Positions 25,883 through 34,200 of a DNA stretch of 35,486 nucleotides are shown one piece after another. Position 1 is the first letter of the stretch. Each line of letters starts with the position of its first letter. This DNA comes from UBA4132 sp037133675. Its GTDB lineage: Bacteria > Pseudomonadota > Gammaproteobacteria > Methylococcales > Methylomonadaceae. The position numbers and the translations under genes were made by a program. The stretch is taken from contig JBAXNR010000032.1 of assembly GCA_037133675.1 (NCBI GenBank), positions 1-35,486 on the forward strand, written 5' to 3'. The notes under the pieces were generated by a model. That model had not been told where the DNA came from. It made no database searches and was given only the letters and a program-made list of their open reading frames with translations.

Positions 25883-27157
25883 TTAAGAACGCCGCTCGCG
25901 CTTACCAATCTGAGCGGCTGGTTTGGGTTGAACAGGACTAGCGGCAACGTCTTGACCGTCTTTTTCAGCAATATCGACTTGACTACCTTCATGCAATCGA
26001 TCACCGCCTTCAAGCACTACCGTCTCGTTAGCCGCAAGCCCTTCTTTTACCACGACTTTGTCGCCTTCTGTTTCTCCTAGATTCACACGCCGTATCTGTA
26101 CCGTTTTTTCGGGGGTTATTAGATAAACAAACGCGCCTTGGGTATCATGTTGAATCGCCGCGCTGGATACTTGGGTTACGCCGCTGAGCGTTTCCAAGTG
26201 CATTTTGATATTGACGAATTGATTAGCAAACAACGCGCTGTCATTATTATCAAATTGCGCTTTGAGTTTCAGCGTACCCGTAGTCGAGTCTATTTGATTA
26301 TCGATAGCCAACAGTTTACCCTCGGCTAACTTTTTTTTACCCATTCGATCATAAGCTGTAACAACAACAGGTTCATGATTACGCCAACGTTGAATAACTG
26401 ATTGCACCTTGTCTTCAGGCAGGGTAAACACTACGCTGATAGGTTGGAGTTGGGTAATAACCAGCAACCCGTTAGCATCATTGGCATGAACGATATTGCC
26501 TTGGTCAATTTGACGTAGTCCAGCTCGTCCAGCAATCGGTGCAGTTAGCCGTGCATAACTAAGTTGTAATTTAGCGTTATTAACTTGGGCTTTATCCATT
26601 TCCACGCTGCCTTGATATTGCTTGACCTGCGATTCTTGAGTGACGGTTTGTTGCGCAGAAATTGAATCTTGTTTAAGCAACGTTTGATAACGCTGATGAT
26701 CTAGCTGGGCATTTTGAAGTAAGGCTTGATCGCGTAGCAACTGACCTTCCGCTTGCTGTAACTGTACTTGAAATGGGCGCGGGTCAATTTCAGCCAATAA
26801 ATCACCTTCTTTGAGCATCTGCCCTTCATTGAAGGAAATTCGTACCAGTTCACCATCAACTCTAGGGCGCACAGTCACAGTGCGTAATGCCGTCACAGTA
26901 CCTAAGCCACTTAGATACACTGGGAAATCAGCTTTTCCAGCGGTTTCTATCGATACTGCCGATGGTTCATCATGTTTGTCATGTCTAGGTTTGCCATTAT
27001 CTGCACCAAGTTTGGTCTGTTCAGCCGCATTTGATGGCTGCTGAAAATAAAAGAATCCGCCCACCGATATAGTAAGCACAAGCAGTAAACCAGACAGTAA
27101 AGAGAGTCCGTGTTGATTGGCAAGTATGGATAGTTTAGGGTGATTATGTTGAGTCAT
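25883..27157 (-). CDS. mdtA: RND efflux periplasmic adaptor, MdtA/MuxA-like
   Basis: A 424-aa membrane fusion protein. One N-terminal membrane anchor (about residues 17-35) precedes a lipoyl/barrel-sandwich domain (VSIETAGKADFPVYLSGLG, VRPRVDGELVRISFNEGQ), an alpha-hairpin (about 125-195) and a beta-barrel with LTAPIAGRAGLRQIDQGN. The membrane-proximal domain ends in a Lys/Arg-rich tail. It links the two permeases to the outer-membrane channel. It is first in the operon and is divergent from a sigma-54 activator gene, with a -24/-12-like element 71-84 bp before its ATG. Confidence 0.92.
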   Translation of the reverse strand: MTQHNHPKLSILANQHGLSLLSGLLLVLTISVGGFFYFQQPSNAAEQTKLGADNGKPRHDKHDEPSAVSIETAGKADFPVYLSGLGTVTALRTVTVRPRVDGELVRISFNEGQMLKEGDLLAEIDPRPFQVQLQQAEGQLLRDQALLQNAQLDHQRYQTLLKQDSISAQQTVTQESQVKQYQGSVEMDKAQVNNAKLQLSYARLTAPIAGRAGLRQIDQGNIVHANDANGLLVITQLQPISVVFTLPEDKVQSVIQRWRNHEPVVVTAYDRMGKKKLAEGKLLAIDNQIDSTTGTLKLKAQFDNNDSALFANQFVNIKMHLETLSGVTQVSSAAIQHDTQGAFVYLITPEKTVQIRRVNLGETEGDKVVVKEGLAANETVVLEGGDRLHEGSQVDIAEKDGQDVAASPVQPKPAAQIGKRERRS

Positions 27158-27227
27158 ACGAACTTTTTAATTAATCAAAGAGGGTTGAGAGCGAATGGCT
27201 GTAATATCTGCCAATAACCCAGTTAAA

Positions 27228-27242
27228 GCAAAAAATATGCCG
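27228..27242 (-). promoter_or_regulatory. Candidate sigma-54 (-24/-12) promoter for mdtABC operon
   Basis: The minus strand reads GCGGCATATTTTTTGCTTTA. This gives GG (27241-27240), exactly 10 nt, then GC (27229-27228) with the full TTGCT of the -12 element. It differs from consensus at the first T and at one base of the -24 box. The predicted leader is about 60 nt. Confidence 0.55.
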
Positions 27243-27313
27243 CAATATAACCAACTGTTTTTACGGGATTATTATAAAGAACGTCTACTTAGCTGTTTAA
27301 ATATCAACAGTCT

Positions 27314-27339
27314 TTGCTTGAATCATGACCGTTAAGCAA
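27314..27339. promoter_or_regulatory. Dyad upstream of the mdt promoter, possible activator site
   Basis: TTGCTT (27314-27319) and AAGCAA (27334-27339) form a perfect 6-bp dyad with a 14-bp spacer. Its centre is about 85-95 bp upstream of the -24/-12 element, a usual enhancer distance. The likely binder is the divergently encoded Fis-type activator (inference). Confidence 0.4.
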
Positions 27340-27433
27340 CAGGTCAATGCTATTTAATGCGGGTCGATAATTCAGTACCAATCATCGATTTTCCAGATAG
27401 GGAAATCTAATAATAACGTTTTATTACTTCTAG

Positions 27434-27472
27434 TAATTATCCTAGTATGCTTACCAACACTATGGATAATTA
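27434..27472. promoter_or_regulatory. TAATTATCC / GGATAATTA dyad, possible operator
   Basis: Two perfect 9-bp inverted arms (27434-27442 and 27464-27472) have centres 30 bp apart, close to three helical turns. The dyad lies between the divergent genes and suits a dimeric or looping regulator. Confidence 0.4.
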
Positions 27473-27596
27473 GCATCACGCCATAACAAGCTTTCGTCCA
27501 ATTTTAATTGCCGTTGTTTAGATTAATGTTACACACGTTACGGAGTTTTTATTGCGCGGATAATTCTGAAAAGGCAAAGCAAACGAGTATATTATT

Positions 27597-28724
27597 ATGG
27601 ATACATTTTTAGGCAGTAATTTCGGTAGTGGTCAAGATGAACACGCCTCGACACTGTTGGCTTTCGATGAGTTACAATCGAGATCGTTATCACTTTCTGT
27701 GCGAGCAACCGCTCTGGTTTTTGAAGACCCTGTTTCGCGTCGATTACTTGAGCAAATCGAACGTATCGCTCCTAGCGATGCCACTGTCCTTATTATCGGT
27801 GAAACAGGAACAGGTAAAGAATTAGTAGCGAGGCATATCCATAATTTAAGCAACCGCAGTAAAAATGTTTTTGGTGCATTAAACTGTGCCGCATTAAGTG
27901 AAAATCTCATAGAAAGTGAATTATTCGGACATGAAAAAGGCTCATTTACAGGGGCTTTTACCAGTAAAGAGGGTTGGTTTGAAACCGCTAACAAAGGTAG
28001 TTTATTTCTTGATGAAGTAGGTGACTTACCGATGGGTATGCAGGCTAAACTGCTAAGGGTGTTACAAGAACGCGAAGTTGTTAAAGTCGGTTCAAGGCAA
28101 CCAGTACCTGTCGATGTCAGAATTATTGCCGCAACTAACGTCAACCTAGAACAAGCCGTTGCTGCCTCACATTTTCGCGCCGATTTATATTACCGTTTCA
28201 ATGTTGCGACTATTCAGTTAAGCCCCTTGCGTGACCGACCCGCCGATATTATGCCGTTAGCAAGACATTTTTTAAAAATTTACGGTGAGCGTTTAGGTTA
28301 TAGCGAAATCAAGTTATCGCCAGCTGCTGAACTGACTTTATTGAATTACGATTGGCCTGGGAATATTCGAGAACTGGAAAATGCTATTCACCGCGCACTT
28401 CTGGTTTGCCCAAGTAATTGTTTGCGCCCTGAGGATTTTAAATTATCTGGTGTTAGACCCTTAGAACATCGGACATCCGTTTCAATGACTTCTTTAGAAA
28501 GTGCGTTACAGCGTCTTTGTGAACAATCACCACCCAAACTATTTGAAATTGTAGAAGAAACGGTTATTCGCACCGCCTTTGAATTTTGCGAAGAAAATCA
28601 AGTCCAGACTGCGCGTTTGTTGGACATTAGCCGTAATGTACTTCGGCATAAACTAGGACTCTATGGAATGCTGCCGAATGGGCAGAAGAAACTATCAGAT
28701 ACTTACAGTCTCGTGGAAATTTGA
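27597..28724 (+). CDS. Sigma-54-dependent activator without sensor domain (SfnR-like, Fis family)
   Basis: A 375-aa bacterial enhancer-binding protein. Only about 40 residues precede the AAA+ domain, so no receiver, GAF or PAS sensor is present. The AAA+ core holds Walker A GETGTGKE (68-75), a GSFTGA loop (115-120; usual form GAFTGA), Walker B LFLDE (136-140), the YYRFNV segment and WPGNIRELEN. The C-terminal Fis-type helix-turn-helix is QTARLLDISRNVLRHKLGLYG. The architecture resembles SfnR-type regulators of sulfonate and sulfone use in Pseudomonas. Its activity may be set by expression or a partner protein. It is divergent from mdtABC and the likely activator of the sigma-54-like promoter there. 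The start lacks a strong Shine-Dalgarno. Confidence 0.9.
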   Translation: MDTFLGSNFGSGQDEHASTLLAFDELQSRSLSLSVRATALVFEDPVSRRLLEQIERIAPSDATVLIIGETGTGKELVARHIHNLSNRSKNVFGALNCAALSENLIESELFGHEKGSFTGAFTSKEGWFETANKGSLFLDEVGDLPMGMQAKLLRVLQEREVVKVGSRQPVPVDVRIIAATNVNLEQAVAASHFRADLYYRFNVATIQLSPLRDRPADIMPLARHFLKIYGERLGYSEIKLSPAAELTLLNYDWPGNIRELENAIHRALLVCPSNCLRPEDFKLSGVRPLEHRTSVSMTSLESALQRLCEQSPPKLFEIVEETVIRTAFEFCEENQVQTARLLDISRNVLRHKLGLYGMLPNGQKKLSDTYSLVEI

Positions 28725-28805
28725 AGAGTAGAAAGTGAAATGCAGGAGACTCTCTCCACATTCCTGTCGTTTGTTTAAACGCAGCCAATTGTTGGCCATT
28801 CGTGT

Positions 28806-28828
28806 GCATCAGTTAAAGTAACTGATGC
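28806..28828 (+). terminator. Hairpin downstream of the sigma-54 activator gene
   Basis: GCATCAGTTA-AAG-TAACTGATGC is a perfect 10-bp stem with a 3-nt loop, about 80 nt past the activator stop. No U-tract follows, so termination would be inefficient or factor-dependent. Confidence 0.4.
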
Positions 28829-28876
28829 CTGATACCCGTAAATATACTTCACACGGTATTAAACTAAGGTTTTTGC

Positions 28877-28908
28877 ACAGATACATCCCTTGAAAGGATG
28901 TTATCTGT
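28877..28908. repeat. Palindromic intergenic element, family B copy 2
   Basis: ACAGATACATCC (28877-28888) pairs with GGATGTTATCTGT (28896-28908) with one bulge. In reverse orientation it matches the element at 9087-9119 at most positions, including the adjacent AATTACG. It lies about 70 bp from the point where vapC is cut short. Confidence 0.6.
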
Positions 28909-28975
28909 CGTAATTTATGACAAATAGCAAAACGCAAATATTGAATGCACGGAGCATATATCCACAAATACCCAA

Positions 28976-29203
28976 TTAGCTCAACTCTTTAATTTCAAAT
29001 GGCATTACTTTAATCGCGTTCAAGATTGCTTCAAATTGCGCTTCATCGTTATGGATGTTCAATCCACAGGATAATTCTGCCCACGTTATTGAGCTGATGA
29101 CTACCTCGCCTTTTCTACACTGCCTAAACTTAGCAATTACAGCCTCTGGTTGCTCATTCATCAGGTAAATGCAGATATTGGTATCCAGCATATACTTAAT
29201 CAT
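28976..29203 (-). pseudogene. vapC: Truncated VapC-type PIN-domain toxin
   Basis: A 75-aa reading frame with the N-terminal half of a VapC ribonuclease: MLDTNICIYLMNEQPEAV (first catalytic Asp), then ISSITWAELSCGL (catalytic Glu), ending at VMPFEIKELS. Family members run to about 130 residues. The missing part would contain the third and fourth acidic residues (the GxPIGxxDxxIAA and VTNNxxEF region), and it is not found in any frame in the following 100 bp. The protein should lack nuclease activity. The ATG overlaps the ancestral vapB stop (ATGA), the usual coupling. The truncation lies beside a palindromic repeat. Confidence 0.8.
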
Positions 29204-29462
29204 TTCTTGTTGTTCCAGTTTCTTTCAGCTTCAATGAACTCTGGACGGGTTAAAACCTCCCCAATAACGCATTGTTTCAACGCGGCAAATAACAGCGGGA
29301 CATCACATCCTCCATTGTTTTTTCAAGTGGCTGGATAATGATTTTTTCCCCCTTACGGGTTACGACAAGTTCTGTTTTGGGAGGGAAAGCAATATCGGCA
29401 GGCAAGCGCACCGCCTGAGAATTTCCCGCCTGAAATTGGCGTGTATTGAATGTGATTGACAT
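29200..29462 (-). pseudogene. vapB: VapB-type antitoxin disrupted by a 5-bp duplication
   Basis: The frame from 29462 codes for an AbrB/SpoVT-fold antitoxin (TFNTRQFQAGNSQAVRLPAD, then ELVVTRKGEKIIIQP) but stops early after 61 residues with an atypical end (MSRCYLPR). A tandem GATGT GATGT (29300-29309) lies at the break. Removing one copy restores an 85-residue protein ending in VLTRPEFIEAERNWNNKK whose TGA overlaps the vapC ATG. The original gene therefore spanned 29200-29462. The DNA-binding N-terminus is intact; the toxin-binding tail is lost. AGGAAG precedes the ATG. Confidence 0.8.
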
Positions 29463-29488
29463 ACTTTACTTCCTAAATCTTTAAAAAA

Positions 29489-29506
29489 GTAATAACAAGT
29501 TATTAC
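29489..29506. promoter_or_regulatory. Palindromic operator upstream of vapB
   Basis: GTAATAAC-AA-GTTATTAC is a perfect 8-bp dyad 27 bp before the vapB ATG. VapB and VapBC proteins bind such palindromes to repress their own operon, so this is the probable autoregulatory operator. Confidence 0.55.
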
Positions 29507-29567
29507 ATGATTCAGAGCAAGTCAACCACGTTCTTCTGAAATTATGAAGAAGGCGAAAAGAACTAGA

Positions 29568-29600
29568 GTGGTGTTGGGTTAAACCTTCACCACCCTTTTT
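29568..29600 (+). terminator. Terminator-like hairpin facing plus
   Basis: GTGGTG (29568-29573) pairs with CACCAC (29588-29593) and is followed by CCTTTTTT. This has the form of an intrinsic terminator on the plus strand, although no intact plus-strand gene precedes it. It may be the remains of a lost gene's end. Confidence 0.3.
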
Positions 29601-29636
29601 TATGCCTGTTAAATACACGTTGTCATAACAGTTTGA

Positions 29637-29855
29637 GCGTCACATCATACTAAAATCCAATACGGGGATGGCAAAATCGCCCACTCGCACAGTAACAACA
29701 CAGAACAATCCTATTTTTATGGCTATCTACGCGGTTTTCAAGTTGGAATGCTTGAAGATAAAATGCAAACACACCACTTTGCTTTGCGGGCAAAGTTTTT
29801 TATTAGGGCAACTCAACAGGCTTATACTGAGTTGCGAAATTTAAGGACTGCGTAA
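29637..29855 (+). pseudogene. Coding-like fragment of unknown family
   Basis: One plus-strand frame is open for 72 codons and has protein-like composition (IQYGDGKIAHSHSNNTEQ, YFYGYLRGFQVGMLEDKM, FFIRATQQAYTELRNL). It has no in-frame ATG near its beginning; the only one is internal, at MLEDKM. I do not recognise the family. It is best read as the decayed end of a lost gene, though a chance open frame cannot be excluded. Confidence 0.3.
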
Positions 29856-30014
29856 CATCAGTTACCATATCAGACTAAAATACTCAGTTGAAACTTTCAT
29901 TGAATGAGCGTACATAACGAAGTTCATGCTTCAAACAGAATTAGTTTTATCCCCCTACTTGCTATAAGGCAGTGGGAATGTTTACAAAATATAAAATAGG
30001 GGCAAGTTGAAATA

Positions 30015-30552
30015 GTGATATTAATCTTTATTTTGTTGAGTGGCTGTGCAACTGCTTATCAACCTCTCGGATTTTTAGTGAGACACAGCTAAGCACTAAT
30101 GTTTTCAAAGTATCATTTCGAGGAAACGGCTTTACGAGCATGGAGAGATCTTAAGATTTGATGTTATTACGCGATGCTGAGCTTAATTTCAAGAGCGGAT
30201 TCACACATTTTGAGATATTAAGTGATCAGTCGTACCAAATAAATAGTAGTTTCACCACCCCAGTAACGTCGCACACAACATTCAATCATGGGTAGTGGGT
30301 TAAAGATATTCATGACTGCCAGTCATACTCAAAAGTAAAAACAACAGATTTAGCCCACTACCCAATCGTGGCTCGATTAATACTATGGTATATGGTGGCG
30401 ATACGGTAAATATAGTAAAACTAGGCACGACCAATTTCGTTGCCTTGTTCAATGGAAAACCTGATAAAGCAGGTGTCATCTTATATCTGACCATTACCCA
30501 TATATTTTTAGCTAATAATATCAATCTGTTAGGTGATAAAAAAGTGTATTAG
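30015..30552 (+). pseudogene. Decayed small lipoprotein gene (resembles CC0125/CC1285 family)
   Basis: Three frame-linked pieces match one lipoprotein type. The first is VILIFILLSGCATAYQPLGF, with a lipobox Cys at codon 11. After an apparent small deletion with frame change comes ETQLSTNVFKVSFRGNGFTS, MERS, an in-frame TAA, then LMLLRDAELNFKSGFTHFEI and SSFTTPVTSHTTFNHG. After another break comes VYGGDTVNIVKLGTTNFVAL, FNGKPDKAGVI and a short end at 30552. Two frame changes and at least one internal stop show it is broken. AGGGG lies about 15 nt before a possible GTG start. The family name is from memory of similar sequences; the pseudogene call rests on the visible reading frames. Confidence 0.65.
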
Positions 30553-30858
30553 CTATCAAGGTTACACGAAAAATGAAGCATCAAGAATAAAAAATCAGGT
30601 AGTTATAACCACAAGATGTCTTTTTTATACCTCAGTGCGGCACAAATCAACGATAGGCTTTTTGTAGCTCTATTATTTTAAGACTATTTATACTTACTAT
30701 AAACGACAAATATAATCGTAACATATTGATTTTAAAAACTAACGTATTCGTGGGTAATGGACATATCTTAGATGCACGGTTTATATGTAATTCGATGTTG
30801 GTAAGTATATTAGCCGCAGCTTAACTAGATCAGATTTAGATAATTTAGAAAACACGCG
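30553..30858. other. AT-rich non-coding stretch
   Basis: About 300 bp of very AT-rich sequence with stops in all frames. I see no gene or clear structure. It separates the lipoprotein pseudogene from the hairpin cluster. Confidence 0.5.
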
Positions 30859-31140
30859 GGGAGTCGCCATTTTTTGCGAAAGATTTTTGGGTGCCTTACC
30901 CAAAAATCAGCAAACTAACGTGAACCATTTTAATGCCTTCGGCTGCCCCGATTCGTCCTCTGTTCGGTCGCTTATTCCGCACACAGCCGCTACATAACTT
31001 CCCTACCAACATGATTTTATGCCGTATCGCGAGGACTTGCATTTTTCTCTACGCTTTCGCTACGAAAAAATGCACGTCTACTATGGCATCGCGGACTAAA
31101 AATCATCCATGATTTTCAGCGAAAGCAACTGTCGCAGCCA
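30859..31140. repeat. Hairpin cluster upstream of the adhesin gene, possible non-autonomous element
   Basis: This roughly 280-bp stretch has visibly higher GC than its flanks and several stems. GATTTTTGGGT-GCCTT-ACCCAAAAATC (30882-30908) is a perfect 11-bp stem. GCATTTTTC with GAAAAAATGC (about 31038-31072) pairs with one bulge. AAAATCAT-CC-ATGATTTT (31099-31116) is a perfect 8-bp stem. A second TGATTTT copy near 31012 pairs with AAAATCA at 31099, giving a longer imperfect palindrome of about 95 bp. On the minus strand broken protein-like frames can be read, interrupted by stops. No terminal repeats or target duplication could be confirmed. Confidence 0.4.
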
Positions 31141-31239
31141 AAGAAATCAAAAGTTTGGGTAATGAGACGACAAATAACCCAATAAAAGAATCAGTTTCTT
31201 CCTTTCAATAAGTAGCCAGTTTTTATAGGGGTGCTTCAC

Positions 31240-34200
31240 ATGAACTCTATTATCCGTTTTATTTGGAGCCAAATAACCAATACTTGGATAGCTGTTGCAG
31301 AATTTTTCCGTGGTCAGGACAAAAAAGGTAATCGTAAACTAGCATTAGTCATTGGTATTATTGCATGGGGTGCAATCGCTTTGGGTGACGTTGATGCGGC
31401 TCCTGCCGATGGTCAGGTCACTTCAGGTGCAGGTACTATTAACCAAGCAGGCGATACAACAACCATCAACCAAGCAACACCGAACCTGTCGCTAAGCTGG
31501 GGGCAATTTAACATTGCCCCCCATGAAGTCGTCAATTTCGTCCAGCCTTCGGCTTCCGCCATTGCCGTCAACCGCATATTTGATACCAGTGCCACGCAAA
31601 TTATGGGTCAGCTAAATGCCAATGGTCAGATTTATTTAATCAATCCCAATGGTATCGTGTTTGGTCAAGGTTCACAGGTTAATGTTGGTGGTTTAGTCGC
31701 TTCTACCTTAAATATCACTGATGACAACTTAAACAGTGCCACTAAAACCTTTAGCGGTGACGGGACTGGCAGTGTTATCAACCAAGGCAAATTGGTGGCC
31801 ACCACTGGTGGCTATATCGCCTTACTGGGCAATCATGTCAGCAACCAAGGTATCATCTCCGCACAATTAGGCACGGTGGCCTTAGCCGCTGGTAGTGCCA
31901 TGACGTTAACCTTTGCTGATAATAGTTTGGTACAGTTACAAGTCACGCAAAGTACCTTAAACAACCTAGTCGAAAACAAACAACTGATACAAGCCAATGG
32001 TGGACTCGTGTTTATGGATGCAGGTGCCAAGGCTTCCTTACTGGCTAGCGTGGTCAACAACACTGGTATTATCGAAGCCAAAACCGTCAGCAGTCACGAA
32101 GGCGTAATTACTTTGCTCGGTGGTATGGCGGCAGGTACCGTCAACGTAGGCGGCACACTCGATGCCAGCGCACCGAATGGTGGCAAGGGTGGCTTGATAG
32201 AAACGTCCGCAAGCACTGTGAATGTAAGCAACTCAGCCTCTGTCAGTACGTTTGCGGCAAATGGAAAATCAGGCACATGGACAATTGATCCAAAGGACTT
32301 CACGATTGCCGCTAGCGGTGGCAACATGACAGGCACAGCAGTCAATGCAGCTTTAGTAGGTGGTAATTTGGCAATTCTGTCTTCTGCTGGCTCAAACTCA
32401 AGCGGAGCGGGTGACATTAACGTCAATGAAGCATTGACTTGGAACTCAAATCAACTCGCTTTGACGGCAGCACATAGTATCAACGTGAATGCGGTGATGA
32501 GTGTGAATGGCACTGGCAGTCTTGCGATGAATACCTCAACGGCGAATGGCACGGATGCCGCTGTACTCGGTGGTGCTGTCAATATGGGCTTCAATCCGAA
32601 CGGGTCATTCAAAGGTCAGGTAAACTTTGACCGCGTAGGTACTGGATTTTTGACGATTAATAGCCACGATTATACCATTATCAACAGCCTCGGTGTTGCG
32701 CAGGATGCGACTGTGTTGCCAAGCCCGCTTTCGCTACAGGGATTGGCTGCCGCGTCAATGAACGGCTATTACGCTATCGGAAGTAACATTAATGCCGCTG
32801 ATACGGCAACTTGGAATAGCGGACTGGGCTTTACGCCAATCGGCAAGATCGGCGGACTATTCAACGGTACGCTGGACGGTCTTGGCCACACCATTAGCGA
32901 CCTTACGATCAACTCGCCAGCAGTTTCCAATGTTGGTCTATTAGGCGCAGGGAGTACATCAGCAAGCATCAGCAATATCGGCTTGTCAGGCGGCAGCATC
33001 ATTGGAGCCACCAGTGTCGGTACCCTGCTGGGTAGCAACACTGGCAATGTCAGCAATAGCTATGCCACGACCGTCGTCAGCGGAATCAGCAGTGTTGGTG
33101 GCTTGATGGGCAGCAGCACAACTGGCACGGTCAGCAATAGCCACGCCACTGGCAATGTCACTGGTGGCAGCATTGTTGGTGGACTGATGGGCAGTAACAC
33201 TGGCACAGTCATTAACAGTTATGCCACTGGAAACATCAGCGGCACCAGCATTGTCGGTGGGTTAATGGGCAGCACGACGACCGCCTTGGTCAGCTACAGC
33301 TACGCCACTGGCAATGTGACTGGGACGAGTAGCGACATTGGCGGATTAGCAGGCACAAGCTCTTTTGCACTGAACAATAGCTATGCCACGGGCAACGTAT
33401 CGGGTACGACTGGAGTCGGAAGCCTGATCGGCACCAGTTCTGCCGCCGTCAACAACATTTATGCCACTGGCAGTGCTACTGGAACTTCGGGGGTTGGCGG
33501 TCTGATCGGTACCAGTTCAGGGGCTGTGAGCAACGCCTACGCTTCTGGCAAGGTGACTGGTACAGCGGGCGTTGGTGCCTTGATCGGCACCAGTTCCGCA
33601 GCATTAGCCAACAGCTACTGGAATTCAGATACCGCAGGTGTCGTGGTATCGGTGGGCACTGGCACTGACCTCGGAATTAAGCTCAACAGCTCACAGATGA
33701 TGATGAAGGCAAGCTTTACCACCTTGGACATCGCTAATGTGGGCAGTAGTAGTGCCGTTTGGCGCATTTACGACGGTGCTACGATGCCCTTGCTGCGCAG
33801 TTACCTGACACCAATTACGCTCAGTTCAGCCTACACTGGGCCAGCTACGGCAATAACTTCCATCAGCGACTACACGACCAATATCGCCAACCCGATCAGT
33901 GCCAACATTATCAGTACAGCGGCAGGACTAACTTTAAGCAGTACAACAACAGCAGGCACGCAGACAGCATTGTTGAACAACTTCAGCAGTATCGAGCAAG
34001 GCTATGACATCAGCTATGCCCCTACCACTATTACTGGTACTGGCAGCGCAGCGAATGACCTGAATATCGGTCAGACCATAGACTGGAGTAGTGGCGCTCT
34101 AAACCTAATAGCGCAAAGCAACATCAACTTCAACGCAACGCTCAACGGATCAGGTTCAGCCAAGCTGGCACTTTCTTATGGTCAAAGTACCGTTGCAGCA

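Larger units (their letters stand above)
27158..27596. other. 439-bp divergent regulatory region between efflux operon and activator gene
   Basis: No gene is visible. It contains the -24/-12 candidate for mdtA and two large dyads (27314-27339 and 27434-27472). A smaller one, GATTTTCC-N5-GGGAAATC, lies near 27386-27407. A weak plus-strand GG-N10-GC match at 27542-27555 (CGGAGTTTTTATTGC) could serve the activator gene, but it fits the consensus poorly. Confidence 0.6.
28725..28975. other. 251-bp non-coding stretch with hairpins
   Basis: No gene is seen between the activator and the truncated vapC. It holds an imperfect hairpin (GGAGA-CTC-TCTCC near 28744-28756), the strong stem at 28806-28828 and the palindromic element at 28877-28908. 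Confidence 0.5.

Noticed and set aside
27542..27555. Sigma-54 promoter for the activator gene
   Set aside because: GG-N10-GC spacing and TTGC are present, but the -24 box otherwise does not match, so it is noted only in the region entry.
28861..28975. Frameshifted C-terminal half of VapC
   Set aside because: None of the three minus-strand frames shows the expected Gly-Pro-Ile-Gly/Asp or VTNN-type segments, so truncation is preferred.
30300..30524. Minus-strand 74-codon open frame
   Set aside because: It lies antisense to the decayed lipoprotein gene, whose plus-strand frame matches a protein family; the minus frame has no ribosome site.
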